A DNA stretch of 64,000 bases from Gnetum montanum (lineage: Eukaryota; Streptophyta; Gnetopsida; Gnetales; Gnetaceae), in NCBI GenBank assembly GCA_015680685.1, contig MNCI01017535.1:441016-505015 (forward strand), written 5' to 3'. Positions 1 through 10,743 of the stretch are shown piece by piece. Position 1 is the stretch's first letter. Every line of letters begins with the position of its first letter. The notes beneath the pieces are model-generated. The model had not been told where the DNA came from, did no database searches, and saw only the letters and a program-made list of their open reading frames with translations. The position numbers and the translations under genes are program-made.

Positions 1-1020
1 GTTTGATTTTGTAATGAGGAGGAATCACCACTTAATGAAGTGGTGAACAAAAAGACCTTGCCCATCCAAAAATCTATTTCTGATATTTTAGCCAAGGTTG
101 AAAAGTTATGGGACTCTTTGGATGAAAAATTTCAAACTACTTTGAAGATTGCTAAAGAATGCAAATAGCAAAATAGTAATCATAATCACAAGAGGCGAAA
201 GAAGTTGAACGTGTTGACCAAAGAGGTAAGGACAAAGCTACTACCATAAAGGAAGTTGTGAAGTCTAACTCTAATGATGAAACTAAATGTAACATCTATC
301 AATATGAACATCCAAAGGGATGTTTCCCTATGGTGTCACACTTACAAGAGTCTAGATTATATGAATTGAATCCTCACCTAGCACATAGGCAAGCTCCAAG
401 ACGATTACCTTATCCTCAAGGAAATCTAAGACAATTCCACTAGCCACAACAAGCTTACCACCCAAGTGGAACTCCTCCACAAACTTATGAATAATACCAA
501 CAGTGATACCAACCACAGTCATGGGGAATACCACCACCAAGGAAACAGTATCCTTATAGGCAACCAGATCCATATGGGTATTATGTTCAATAGCTCATTT
601 CCCCTAGAAGTTTTATAAGTCATGCATCATTCCAACATCACTATTATCCTCTAGAGTACCATCAAACACATTCACCATCTACTCAAGGAGAAAAACCATA
701 TCCATATCCATGTCATCCTCCACATCCCTCTACACATACACCTCCACCTCCAACCTAGTTACCTCCTACTCCATCCATGCAGGGTGTGATTCCTCCACAA
801 TTATAATAATGAAATGCTACAAGGGCTATGCACACACAACTGGGCTTTCAACCAAGTGGTCTAGACAATCAATCTAGGAAAAGATCTTTCTTCTAGCCCA
901 ACAATCCTCTTTATCCCTTACAATCTAGTTTAGTTGATTGCCCTACATCTCTAGCACCCTCATCCTCTACATCAAATTCCTTCGAGTGCCCTTCCAACCA
1001 AGTACCACCTAGGATCCGCA
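1..1020 (+). pseudogene. gag: E1 gag, C-terminal half (broken)
   Basis: This is the C-terminal half of Gag, the capsid/nucleocapsid precursor. It aligns with E5 at about 49990-50990: a stretch ending in a basic segment, then a zinc knuckle at about 288-326 of the form C-x2-C-x3-H-x4-C, in which the second cysteine is now tyrosine (CNIYQYEHPKGC). A long Pro/Gln/Tyr-rich tail follows (about 440-880), with PYPYGYY-like motifs seen again in E3 and E5. Stops interrupt it repeatedly, for example at 166 and 440. The short spacing of three residues between the second Cys and the His also occurs in E2, E3 and E5, so it is a family trait. Direct evidence is the alignment to the other copies; the nucleic-acid-binding role is inferred from the family. 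Confidence 0.75.
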
Positions 1021-1560
1021 TTGTAATGTTAACTCATGTTTTCTTAATTAGATCAAGGCTGGCCATCTTCCTACAAAAATATCTAATCTAGGAAGTCCAT
1101 TAATTTATCTACAAATTATTATATAGGAGTCATGCAAAGCTCTTCTTGATTTTGGTTCTAGAGTTAATATCATCTCCCATGACATGTACAAGGCCTGGAA
1201 CCTACCACCTCTTAAGAAGAGAAACATTCGTCTAGAATTAGTAGATCAGTCGATTACTATCCCTTTGGGATTAGTAGAGGACATTATGATCATAGTTTGT
1301 GGGTGGTCCTATCTTGCTAATTTTCTGGTGCTCAAAGTGAACAATTGCAAAAGTGACTTCCCCATCATTATGAGAAGAGATTGGTTAAGCATGGCCAATG
1401 CAAGAATGGGTATAAGGGACCTATCTTTAGAAATATCCAAGGAAAATGAGCTAGGAAAAAATGAGAAGAAGCATATTCCACGCATCACGTATAGTAATAA
1501 TAGGTGCAATTGTGTGCAAAATATTTAGTCAATCAAGAGTACCCACATTAAAGCATGCAA
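1021..1560 (+). pseudogene. E1 aspartic protease domain (broken)
   Basis: This is the retropepsin-like protease that would cleave Gag-Pol. The active-site segment reads LLDFGSRVNIIS at about 1143-1178, where Athila-type proteases usually have LDLG[AS]S-N. Downstream, a readable stretch at 1184-1528 contains LVDQSITIPLGLVEDI and a flap/C-terminal region ending in IIMRRDWLS, equivalent to IIMGRAWLS in E5. The first part needs a frame change near 1100-1150 and the reading frame ends at a TAG near 1527. Downstream (1560-2030) is a linker that also contains remnants of reading frame (CMKPTESL) shared with E5. The family assignment is confident; the exact borders are approximate. Confidence 0.75.
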
Positions 1561-2034
1561 TCAATGTGTGTAATAGATCAATATTCAAAGGTGTCTATAC
1601 GTAGCAACCATAAAGTAGGAGGGCACCTAGTGGCTGATGGCTAATTCAGATAGTAGCACAATATGCATGAAGCCAACTGAGAGTCTAACATGTACATATG
1701 TTGAAGGAATGGAAAAAATTGAAGTTCATTCCCAACTCTCTAATGAAGATGATGATACATGTTGGGGAGAGATGGAAATCCCTGATCACTTCAAGTAGGA
1801 GCCCTTAGAGCTAAAACCTTTATTGGCTAGTATGGAGTATACATTTTTAAATACTAGTAAACAGGTCATAATTAATGCCAAACTTGCTCCCAAAAAAAAA
1901 AAAAGTTGTTGAAAGTGGTGAACAAATGGTCAATAGCCTTTGCTTGATCATATCCAAAGCTAACAGGAATCAATCCAAGAATATGCTAGCATCGCATCTA
2001 TACCGACCCAACCATCAAGCCTAGAAGGTAGCCA

Positions 2035-3320
2035 CAAAGCGGATAAATCCCAAATTGAAGCAAATTATCAAGGAGGAAATAGAGCAACTCCTCAAGGCAG
2101 GGTTCATCTATCCAATTGTGGATAGTGAGTGGGTTAGCCCACTCGTAATTATGCTAAACAAGGAAGGCAAATGATGAGTTTGCATCAACTTTAGGTTGTT
2201 GGATATGACAACCTTTAAAGATCATTTCCTTTGCCATTTGTGGATCAAGTGTTAGAAACCATATCTAGGCATTATTATTATAGCTTCTTGGATGGTTATA
2301 GTGGCTATAACCAAATCCAAATTGCACTAAAAGATCAACCCAAGATAGCATTCATGAGTCCTTGGGGGACTTTTGCATATTGTAAGATGCTAGTTGGCCT
2401 ATGCAATGCCCCTACAACAATTCAAAGCTTAGTCCTTAGTATCTTTCAACAGTAGATTGGTAGGGATGTTGAAGCCTTTATGGATGACTTCTCCACCTAT
2501 GGAGCTACATTCGAGCAAGCCTTGGACCACCTAGAGCAAGTATTGAAGAGATGTGTTGAGACAAACCTATGGCTCAATTGGCAAAAGAGTCATCTCATGG
2601 TCCAAGAAGACATTATGCTAGGGCACCAAATTTCACAAATAGGGATTGAGGTAGACCTAGAAAAAAAAAGGGTCATCCAAGGAATAACACACCAACCAGA
2701 GACTGTTAAATATGTTTGGTCATTTCTTGGACACACTGGCTACTACTAGCAATTCATAGAAAATTTCTCTAAGATCACAAAGTCATTAGTAGAGCTTATA
2801 AAGAAAGATTCACCTTTCATCTGGACCAAGGAATGTGAACACGCATTCCAACAATTAAAGAAGAAACTCATAGAAATACTAATCCTACAAGTACTAAACT
2901 AGTCCAAACCTTTCCATATCATGATAGATGCATCTAACTACACCTTGGGAGCTATGCTCATGTAGATGGATAATAAGAAACATCCATACTACATCCACTG
3001 CATGAGTCGAAGCATTGTGGAAGCACACTTAAATTACACCACCATGGAGAAAGAATTAATGACAGTGGTGTATGCTCTAGAAAAGTTCAGGCACTATGTG
3101 CTTGGTTACAAAGTATTTATGCATACCAATCACAGTGTAATTTCCTTTCTCATGAATAAGTTGATGGTGAGCCCTCATGTCATACGATGGCTTGTGATCT
3201 TGCAAGAATTTGATCTCACTATGGTAGATCGAAAAGGGACTGAGAATGTGATCATTGATCACATCTCTTGCTTAAGATGGGATAATAAAGAGGAGGGGAG
3301 CCTACCTGCTGATTAGTTTC
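2035..3320 (+). pseudogene. E1 reverse transcriptase and RNase H (broken)
   Basis: The RT opens with KLKQIIKEEIEQLL (about 2055) and VDSEWVSPLVIM, with a frameshift near 2175-2230. It continues with FLDGYSGYNQIQIA, GLCNAPTT and the catalytic FMDD at 2477-2488. FMDD followed by FSTYG is the usual form in Athila/Tat elements in place of YVDD. RNase H follows from about 2915 with IMIDASNYTLGAML, which keeps the first catalytic Asp, then a block at 2966-3316 with YTTMEKELMTVVYALEKFRHYVLGY. Stops at about 2454 (between FQQ and IG), 2748, 2902 and 2963 are mostly TAG where E5 has CAA, so Gln codons were lost. The domain order RT then RNase H is normal. It cannot produce an active enzyme as it stands. 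Confidence 0.85.
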
Positions 3321-3439
3321 TAGATGAAATCCTCTTTACAGGAGCAATAAGTGAACAAATGCTTGCAAAAGTAACATGGTATAATGGCATCCTCACATAT
3401 CTTATCACTCAAGAGATGCCATAAGACTTGGATTTTAGG

Positions 3440-4545
3440 AAGAAGCAATAATTTCTTCATCAGGTTAAATACTTCATGGAAATCAATGGACACCTTTACA
3501 AGGTGTGCGCCGATGGCCTAATTCACTAGTGTGTCCCTCATGAAGATCAACTACATGTTCTCCAAGATGCTCATGAAGGACCTTGCAAAGACCACTATGC
3601 AGGGAGACGCATGGCCATTAAAATCCTGATGGCAAGATATTATTGGCCTATAATCTTTAGGGATGCTCACTAGTTCATCAAGTCTTATGAATTTTGTCAA
3701 TGTGATGGGGGGATGACCACTCGCATGGAAGGTCCTCAATAGTGGATTTAACCACTAAAGCCTTTCAACAGATGGGGCGTTGACTTCATGGATCCCATCA
3801 CACCCATGTCCAATGGAAAGGCATATATTATAGTAGCAGTTGACTATTGCACAAAATGGACAGAAGTGGTAGCTGTTACTAATTATACATCATCCACTGC
3901 TACCAAATTTATACAACAAAATATTATGAATAGGTTTAGGGTGCCACGTTCACCAATTTAGAAAATTAATGCAATGCTTGGGGGTAGAACATAAATTAAC
4001 AACACCTTACCACCCCTAGGCCAATGGTCAAGCAAAGGTAACCAATCAGGAGATTACAAAAATACTAATGCAAACCACTAGCAAATATAGGAAGGACTGG
4101 AGTACAAAACTTAATGATGCTCTCTAGGATTATCATTCAACTTGCAAACTTCCTATTAGCTATTCTCCCTACGAGTTAGTGTACATAAAGCTTCCAATCC
4201 TTCCAATCCAATATGAGCTTCGTACACTCTCAATAGCTTGTGAACTAAATCTTGACCTAAGTTTAGCATAGAAAAAAATATTAATCAACCTGAACATGCG
4301 AGATGAAAATCAATTAGTGGTTCTATCCTTGGATGAGGTGAATAAGGCATTTAGCAAGCAACGTCATGACCTTAGAATTAGGAAAGCAAAACTTGAACCA
4401 AGAGATAAGGTTCTCTATTGGAACCCCACACATGTACCCCAAAAGAAAAAATTCCAAACATTGTTGGAGGGGCCTTATATAATTGATCAAACCTTTCCCT
4501 CTAGGACCATGTTGATTTACAAGCCTAAGTGCCCAAATAAAAACT
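3440..4545 (+). pseudogene. E1 integrase, catalytic core deleted
   Basis: The integrase begins with the zinc-binding region (DAHEGPCKDHYAGRR at about 3568, Cys pair near 3690). The core keeps the first Asp in WGVDFMDP (about 3775-3800). A deletion of about 35 bp at about 3950, relative to E5, removes the ISDNGTHF segment with the second Asp. The catalytic Glu position is Lys (GQAKVTN, codon at 4034-4036). The C-terminal GPY-type module is readable at 4296-4547 (KVLYWNPTHVP, EGPYIIDQTFPSR). Three independent lesions in the DDE triad make this copy dead. Comparison with E5, where the triad is intact, makes the lesions easy to see. Confidence 0.85.
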
Positions 4546-4664
4546 AGTTGGTTAACATCCAACAAGTAAAGCCTTTTCTAAAACCAAGATAGGCCATTGC
4601 AACTACTACCTTAACAGATGGACAACCACATTCTATTTTTTGGATCCCCTCCTTCCAACTCGAT

Positions 4665-4678
4665 TGTGGGGGAGGTGG
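4665..4678 (+). other. Internal polypurine tract after pol (E1)
   Basis: The run TGTGGGGGAGGTGG lies about 110 bp after the integrase. E5 has ATGGGGGATATGG at the same place and E3 has GTGGGGGAGATG. The flanks (CAACT...CCATGCTAAC) are conserved too. It resembles the PPT next to the 3' LTR (ATGGGGGTATGATG), so it may be a central PPT that primes a second plus strand. The priming role is inference. Confidence 0.55.
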
Positions 4679-6172
4679 CCATCCATGCTAACCATCAAAT
4701 TGGCTCTTTAGTTTTTCTAACTTTTTTTCACATTTTTTATTTTTACAAATTCTTGATTTTTCAAATTTTTCTAATTTTACACCATCTTTAGCACCTTTGA
4801 ACCTTCTTGACTATTTTTCCTTTTTTAATATATCTTTTACTTTATTTTTTATTCAAGCGTGATATTTTCTAATTTTTCCTAATAAAGAGTGCTTTATTGT
4901 CACAGGACATAGTGCCACTGTTGTTGTTTACTAATGATGGTTAGTGCTTAATATGTGATTGTCGATGTCTAGTTTCTATTTTTGAATTTTAATGTCTGAT
5001 GACTTTAACATGGTTTATTTTTAATGGAATAGGCTGTGAGTCCATGTCATCCACCATCCAATGAACTATTTTGTTTTCCTTGTTCTAGGAATTTGAGGTC
5101 CCTTCCATTAAAGAAACTTTTAATCAATCGATGACCTTGGTAGTTCTAGAATTAGGAAGGATTCAAAGGTTTGTAAAGGGTGTGACTTTAAGGGAACTTG
5201 TTACTCTTTGTACTCTCTACTTGCTTGAGTGCTTGAGTGTTTTTCATGGACTTCTTACCATTCCACAACAACCACTAATAGGAAGTCAAATAACATCATT
5301 GCATGGTGTGGTTCCCATCCAAAAAAATGATGGAAATTTAAGGCACATCCCTTCAACACAAATAAGTCCTCACATGGTGTGGTTTCCAAAATGAAAATTC
5401 AAAGCACATGCACCTATGCTTGAAGGTCCCCTCTAACTAAGGCCCTCTCTGTCACTTACTACTTCTCTTTTTGAAATGGTGGTTGTTTTGTGGAAGCATT
5501 CTTGTGTCTCAAGTGGATGGATTGGTCTTGGAGTGACAATGCAAAGTCATTGAAAGTAGATGGTTTTGGTCTAGACTGAGGACAAATCTTCTTGAGTCAT
5601 TTTAAACAAAAATTCCACAAGGGACTTCTTATGAACTCAATTTGAAACTCCATTCCACCTTCTCTATCATCCATCTATGCTACCATAACTCACCTCACTA
5701 CCAGGTTCTATATTATGCCCTAGGTCTTGGTCTAATGTGTTGGGATTCTTGCGTAGATTCTTTTAGGTTGGTCCTTAACTTTTCATGATCATTAATCAAC
5801 CGTGGGGCCCATGAACTCTTTAGTTGAAGTTATGTAAGGGCAAAAAGGACAAGAGCCTACTATGGGGAGGATCCACTTGCGTCGCTCTTGGCTTGATTAG
5901 TTAAGGTTCCTTACCTTTGACATCACTACAATCCTATCTTTTGCATATTCCATTGAGTATATCGCTTAGTGCTCCTTAATCATTCATTTCATTCATCCAC
6001 TAAATCAATTTTTCTCCATTTTCCAAGTTTATAAGTTTCAACACCCTCTTCTCATATTTTCATATTATTCATGGTCCTTTAAGCTTTTATTTGACCCCAA
6101 TTTCATCTAAAACTTCCTTGTATTTTGAAAGTTTGACCAAATTCAATGGAAGTCAATGATGGTCAATAGCTA
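4679..6172 (+). other. Non-coding spacer between pol and ORF3 (E1)
   Basis: No ORF is supported here. The first part (about 4700-4870) is T-rich. From about 5050 to 5800 the sequence is clearly homologous to E5 (55010-55830) and, reversed, to E3 (37300-38200), including the stretch around GGATGGATTGGTCTTGGAGT. The spacer is thus an inherited part of the family and not later filler. E2 units have a shorter, diverged counterpart. Confidence 0.7.
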
Positions 6173-6275
6173 TGTCGATAAGGCCTCATCAACGCAGCCG
6201 ACTACATTGATGAGGCCCCATCGATGAGGCCTTGTCAACTCAGTGCGTATAGCCTATATATATTGCCTAGCATTT
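6173..6275 (+). promoter_or_regulatory. Internal U3-like palindrome block with TATA box (E1)
   Basis: A block of short palindromes (GATGAGGCC, CATCGATGAGG, CCTCATCAACG) ends in a TATA-like CCTATATATATTGCC at 6251-6265. The same palindrome vocabulary stands just upstream of the TATA box in this element's own 3' LTR (9810-9930, then GGCTATAAATACG). It lies about 430 bp before the ORF3 start, which fits a second promoter for ORF3. The equivalent blocks are at 18848-18986 (-), 20199-20320 (+) and 36915-37020 (-). Confidence 0.6.
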
Positions 6276-6635
6276 AGGAATTTTTTGCAAATTACTCATA
6301 ACACATGAGGAGTTTTTGTAATTTTTTAGAGCCCAAAAACTTCCAGAGCTCATAACTTTTCAACTGTTTGTCCAAATCACTCTAGTCTTTGACCTTGCTC
6401 TTACTAGAGGAGATCTTTATCATGGGGGCACAAACCTTAAGGTTTCTAACAAAAATTTTTGAAAATGTTTGTAACTTCCCAAAGGGTTAATAACCTTAAT
6501 AACATAAAAACATTAATTTTTTTCAAAGATTAACCCTTCCAATAACCTCCAAGATGGTTTATTAATGATAATTAGATTAATTAAACTAGCCATAATCATA
6601 ACTTAGCTAAAGTGTAACTATCTTTAAAAGATAAG

Positions 6636-6697
6636 GTATCCCAATTATTTTAAGGTTACACAATGATCACTAATCCATGGTCTCATTGTAATTACAA
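6636..6697 (+). other. Mini-intron before ORF3 in E1 (acceptor decayed)
   Basis: A donor-like AAG/GTATCC at 6633-6641, a branch-like CACTAAT near 6670 and an end at TTACAA just before the ATG give a 62-nt interval. In E2 units the same place reads AAG/GTAAGC, TACTAAC and TTGCAG or TTGTAG directly before the ATG. The last base of the acceptor has become A here, consistent with decay. Confidence 0.5.
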
Positions 6698-9522
6698 ATG
6701 GCACTAAAACAAAAACACTAGCAGAAAGGAGAAACCTCACAACCACAGGAGAAATGACCCAAATATGGAAGGGGCCAACAAGAACAAGGTTGGGAACTAC
6801 TAGAGGAAACCCATGCAATAGGACCTCTTCGTGAGAAGTCGAAAGTGAAATCTATCCAACAAATTCTAGAAAAAGAAGTACTGACAAAATAATTCCAAAG
6901 AGGAGAAGTACTTGGACCTATGCCAAGGCTTGAGGTCACTTTGACTCAAGCCTACTTAGACATTATCAAGTCTTGAGAGACCCAAAGAGTAGTTCTTCAA
7001 GAGATCAACTTCAATCCATTTTTGGAGAAAGCTCTAGAGGATGTCAAGACACAACTGTAAGCTTCTCCCATGTGGCCAGTAATCATGTCCAATGGAGAAT
7101 GGTACATGGAAGAGACATATCTCTTCTGGAGTAGCCGAAGGCCCGAGTCCATTGTTAAAATCAAGGACATTCAAGTGTCCTACTCAATAGAAGCAATTAC
7201 ACAGGCACTTAGGTTACCTGATACCATAACACAATTGGCTAATTTATCCACAAAGGCTATCCTAAGGCCAAGAGGGAGTGGACCTAGCGATGCTATGAGG
7301 TTGATTGTAAGGAGTATGATGCACTCACATTGATAGAGCAAATTTATTTTAAGATTGCAGCCTAGCACTTCAATCTAATGATGAGGCCAAGCAAGGTAAC
7401 TCCCTTATCTGCCCAAACATGCACTACTCTAAGCAAAAAAAATTTCATTGACCTTTCATAGGTGACCTACTTAGAGATTAAGAAGCACTTCAAGGAGAAT
7501 GAATGTGGAAGGAAGACCCTACCCTTTCCATGCCTCATTAGGAAACTTTGCAAAAGGGTAAGCATTGTTCGCTATTTCAATGATATCCTCAGGCATGCTC
7601 CTTTGGCCTCATGATCAAATATCATGAAAGACAAAATGCCAACAATAACTCAAGAAGAGGAGCAACTGCCACCACCACCCACTTAAGAAACAACACTAGA
7701 GGCCCACACAGCCATTGACAATCTACACAAAATTCTAGAACAGCTCTTAAGTGAACAAGAGCAATGAGTAGGAATGAGTGGGGAAAATCCATTTGTGTAC
7801 TGACCTATGATGAATCACCTTAATGAGGTGGCTCGAACAGTTAGCTAGATGGAGAGGGATGGTCCAATCTTCTCTACCCAATGAATGCAGCTACCTGCAA
7901 GGTCAAATCCCAACACTCAAGAGGTGATGATGTCATTATCGTAACACCATTTATTCCTAGAAATCTCTAAGAATGTCATCACTTTCTCGATGCAGTTGGA
8001 GGAAGACAAAGAAGTAACTATCTTGGTGATGTAGCACCATGGGTAGTAGATAGTGGCTAAAGTGGTGGCTAACCATGTATCTAAAGCATTGAATGCACCC
8101 ACAGCATCTATACTAGACATATCGGCACTTCAAGATGTGCAGACATCTGCAAGCATGGTTAGCAAAAAGTTAGACATAGCCCAACATGAAAAGTTACTAG
8201 AATAACTAGTAGGAACTGGGAAATTGACTCTGGACATCTTTGATCTTTTGGAAAACATCACTGCAAACCAATTAGAGCTGCTAAACACAAGGGGAAAATG
8301 CATTATCTTGGAAGGACAACTGAAAATGGCCCAAGAAAGAAACCAATGCTTGGCCATGGAGTTGCCAAACTTTGTGCCTGACTTGTGGATCCTGTGATCC
8401 TTAACCCAAAAATAACAAGAGACAAAGATTTCAAATAGATTCAAGAATGATTCTAGAAGGTTGAGGAGGAGGAATTAATGGCCATCTTCAACTAGCCCAT
8501 AGCTAAAGCAGAAACACACTCAATCCAAAAGAACTTGAAACAGATGCGCTAGGAGAATGAAACCTTGACCACACAAAATTATCGCCTGCAAAATGTTGAT
8601 GCTCAAAAGGATCAAATACATGAATTTTTTCATCAATAGTAGGAGCATCTTGCTAGGGTGAACACTAAATTAAGGAGATTGGCTATGGAAAACTACAATC
8701 TGTCAATGGAGGAAGTGTGTGCCTTACACCAAAAATCGGCCATCGAAATCATCGCCTGGAAGAATGATGCCCTCAAATTTGAGAAAGTAAAGAATCACTA
8801 TAGGGACCAAGTTGGCCTTAAAAGGAAGTGAATGAAAAAAAAATTCAGATGAAGGTGAAACTAAATGAAGCCCTCCAACAACTTTAACAAGGAAGAGAGA
8901 TGTAGCAACCCATTGTTGATGAGATTGATGCTTACAACAAAGCAGAGATCTGCTTAAAGGAGTTGCAAATTGAGAAGATGATAGAGTACATGGAGTTGGC
9001 CAATATTTAATATGCAAACCTGGCAATGCTAATGGCCAAATGGCCATAGTCAAAATTAGAAAAACAAGTTCCTAGCTCATATCTATTATATGAGGAAGAG
9101 TTCAAGCATCACAAAGATGCCAAGAAAAAGCTTGAGACTGCAAACATTGAACTCAAAGTTCTCAAAGCTCAATTTAGAGACCAATGATCAATCATTAAGA
9201 ACCTAGCTAGATAAATGAATAACTACTAAGAGCTGAAAGACACAGTCAGAGCATTCAACATTGAATGCAAACAATTTGCTGCTTGGTTCATCAATGTAAA
9301 GGAGTTATTTCCAACAATCCCATGTCCTTTGGATGTGCCCATTCTAACCCACATTGGGGAAGCTACGTGATGATGCATGATTCTTGGATTAAGGAGGAGA
9401 AAATGAAAGAACTGCTAGACACTTTTTGCCTTCCACCTAAAGTCGCAGCAATAGCAGAACAACTACAACCACCTCAACTGTTGCTTATGCATGAAGCTAG
9501 TGAAGGTCCCTCGAAGCCTTAG
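6698..9522 (+). pseudogene. E1 ORF3 (env-like position): plant-transposon-protein domain plus coiled coil, broken
   Basis: The start ATG (MALKQKH) sits right after the mini-intron. The N-terminal domain reads EINFNPFLEKALEDV, then WPVIMSNGEWYMEETYLFW (about 7072-7125), then a region ending LPFPCLIRKLCKRVSI (about 7520-7570). The LPFP-LI-LC pattern is typical of the family annotated as 'putative plant transposon protein' (Pfam Transposase_32, from memory). From about 7700 to 9300 it encodes Gln/Glu/Lys/Leu-rich heptad sequence, a long coiled coil, and ends with FPTIPCPLDVPI and a Pro-rich tail. I see no signal peptide or transmembrane segment, so 'env-like' describes position, not proven function. 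Many stops and frame changes are present, and it is far more diverged than the E2 copies. Confidence 0.7.
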
Positions 9523-9785
9523 GAGACACCACCACCTAGGACCATCTAACCTTCTCCAACAAGCTTCACACCATCAAGAAATGTGCTATCTAGTTTTGAA
9601 GAGTTGTATCAATGTGTTTAATTTTGTGTCCTAAACACCATCATTCTTTGTAATGTGTGGATCTATACACTCGAGTACTCCATTTTTTATCAAGTTATTA
9701 AATTTGTTTTGTTTGAAAAAAAGTCGATCAATAATATGATACCTTCCTAATTTTGTAAAAGAACTTGAGGATGGGTTTTCATTCA

Positions 9786-9797
9786 ATCATGGGGGTA
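9786..9797 (+). other. 3' polypurine tract of E1
   Basis: The tract CATGGGGGTA abuts the LTR start TGATGAG. It is the primer site for plus-strand synthesis. The same GTCGTGGGGGTA stands before the E2 LTRs. Confidence 0.8.
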
Positions 9798-10743
9798 TGA
9801 TGAGTCACATCCAGTTGGCTACATCAACGAGGCCTCATCAACGTGGCCTCATCAACTAGGCCTCATCGACAAGGCCTCGTTGATGCATTGTGTTATGCAT
9901 CGATGAGGCCCCATCGATGCAGTGTTGATCTTTTTGATTTTTTGGCTATAAATACGTGCTTGTAGCCACATTTATGGCAAATAGAGATAGTAGTTGCAAC
10001 AAAGCTCTTATAATTTTTCCATTTGAGAGTTAGAATTTTTCCTCAAGTTCCTGTAGCAGGAATCATTGAGTGTACAAATCTTTATTTAAGCATTGTTGTA
10101 CTTGAGGATGACAGTGTGTGCAATAATAAAGATGAGCTTTCTGATAAACCTTGCAGTAGTTTGGATAGATAAGCTATTTTATTTATGCATTTACTATTTT
10201 CAATTATTTATTAAATGCTTTCAATTAGTTATTAAATATTTCCCAGTTATTACGTTAATGAGGCAATTAAGCAAGATAGATTACACACAGAAGTACAACC
10301 ACTTTGAGCGTAACATGTATTCGCTTAGTAATCCTAGTAGCATTATTGCTTGGTATGCCCGATAGCGTAGCGCTTGATCACCTAACAGTGGATACATGGG
10401 TTTAGGATGTGTACAAAAAGTGGAATCAAATGCTTATGTTAGGATTAATTAAATGCTAGTTAATTAGTTAATTTAGATTATTTAATCAAATTCTTTTTAT
10501 CTATATTTTGAGCACCAAACTATAAAACACAAAATGATAAAAATCGAATGCCTTAATTACACTTAACCATACCAACAAATATCACAAGTGTAATTGGGAA
10601 GACAATGATTAACCTTAAGGCTAAATTCACTTCTTAAAGGATTAGTGCACCAGAAACAATAAAGTTTGCAAAATTCGACCAAATCGCACGTGAACGCTTT
10701 GTGATTCGTATAGTTGGGAGTAGGGGTACCTTGCCACTTATCA
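9798..10743 (+). repeat. E1 3' LTR
   Basis: The LTR is 946 bp, begins TGATGAGTCAC and ends CCACTTATCA (decayed from CCACTCATCA). U3 holds a palindrome array built on CATCAACGAGGCCTC and CATCGATG (about 9820-9930), followed by a TATA box GGCTATAAATACG (9949-9961). An AATAAAG polyadenylation-like signal is at about 10125. The U5 end (GTAGGGGTACCTTGCC) is shared by all LTRs of this family in the window. Confidence 0.85.

Larger units (their letters stand above)
1..10743 (+). mobile_element. E1: Athila-type Ty3/gypsy retrotransposon, 5' end outside window
   Basis: The element enters the window in the middle of gag and runs gag C-terminus, protease, reverse transcriptase, RNase H, integrase, a 2.1 kb spacer, the accessory ORF3, a polypurine tract and a 3' LTR. 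The order pol then extra ORF then LTR is the Athila layout. Every coding part carries stops or frameshifts, so it is inactive. Its 5' LTR and left target duplication are not visible; the five bases after the 3' LTR are AATTG. The closest relatives in the window are E3 and E5 for gag-pol and the E2 units for ORF3. Confidence 0.85.

Noticed and set aside
4840-4960. Possible tRNA or small RNA gene in the spacer of E1
   Set aside because: I found no A-box/B-box pair or cloverleaf. The stretch is shared with the E5 spacer and is simply part of the element.
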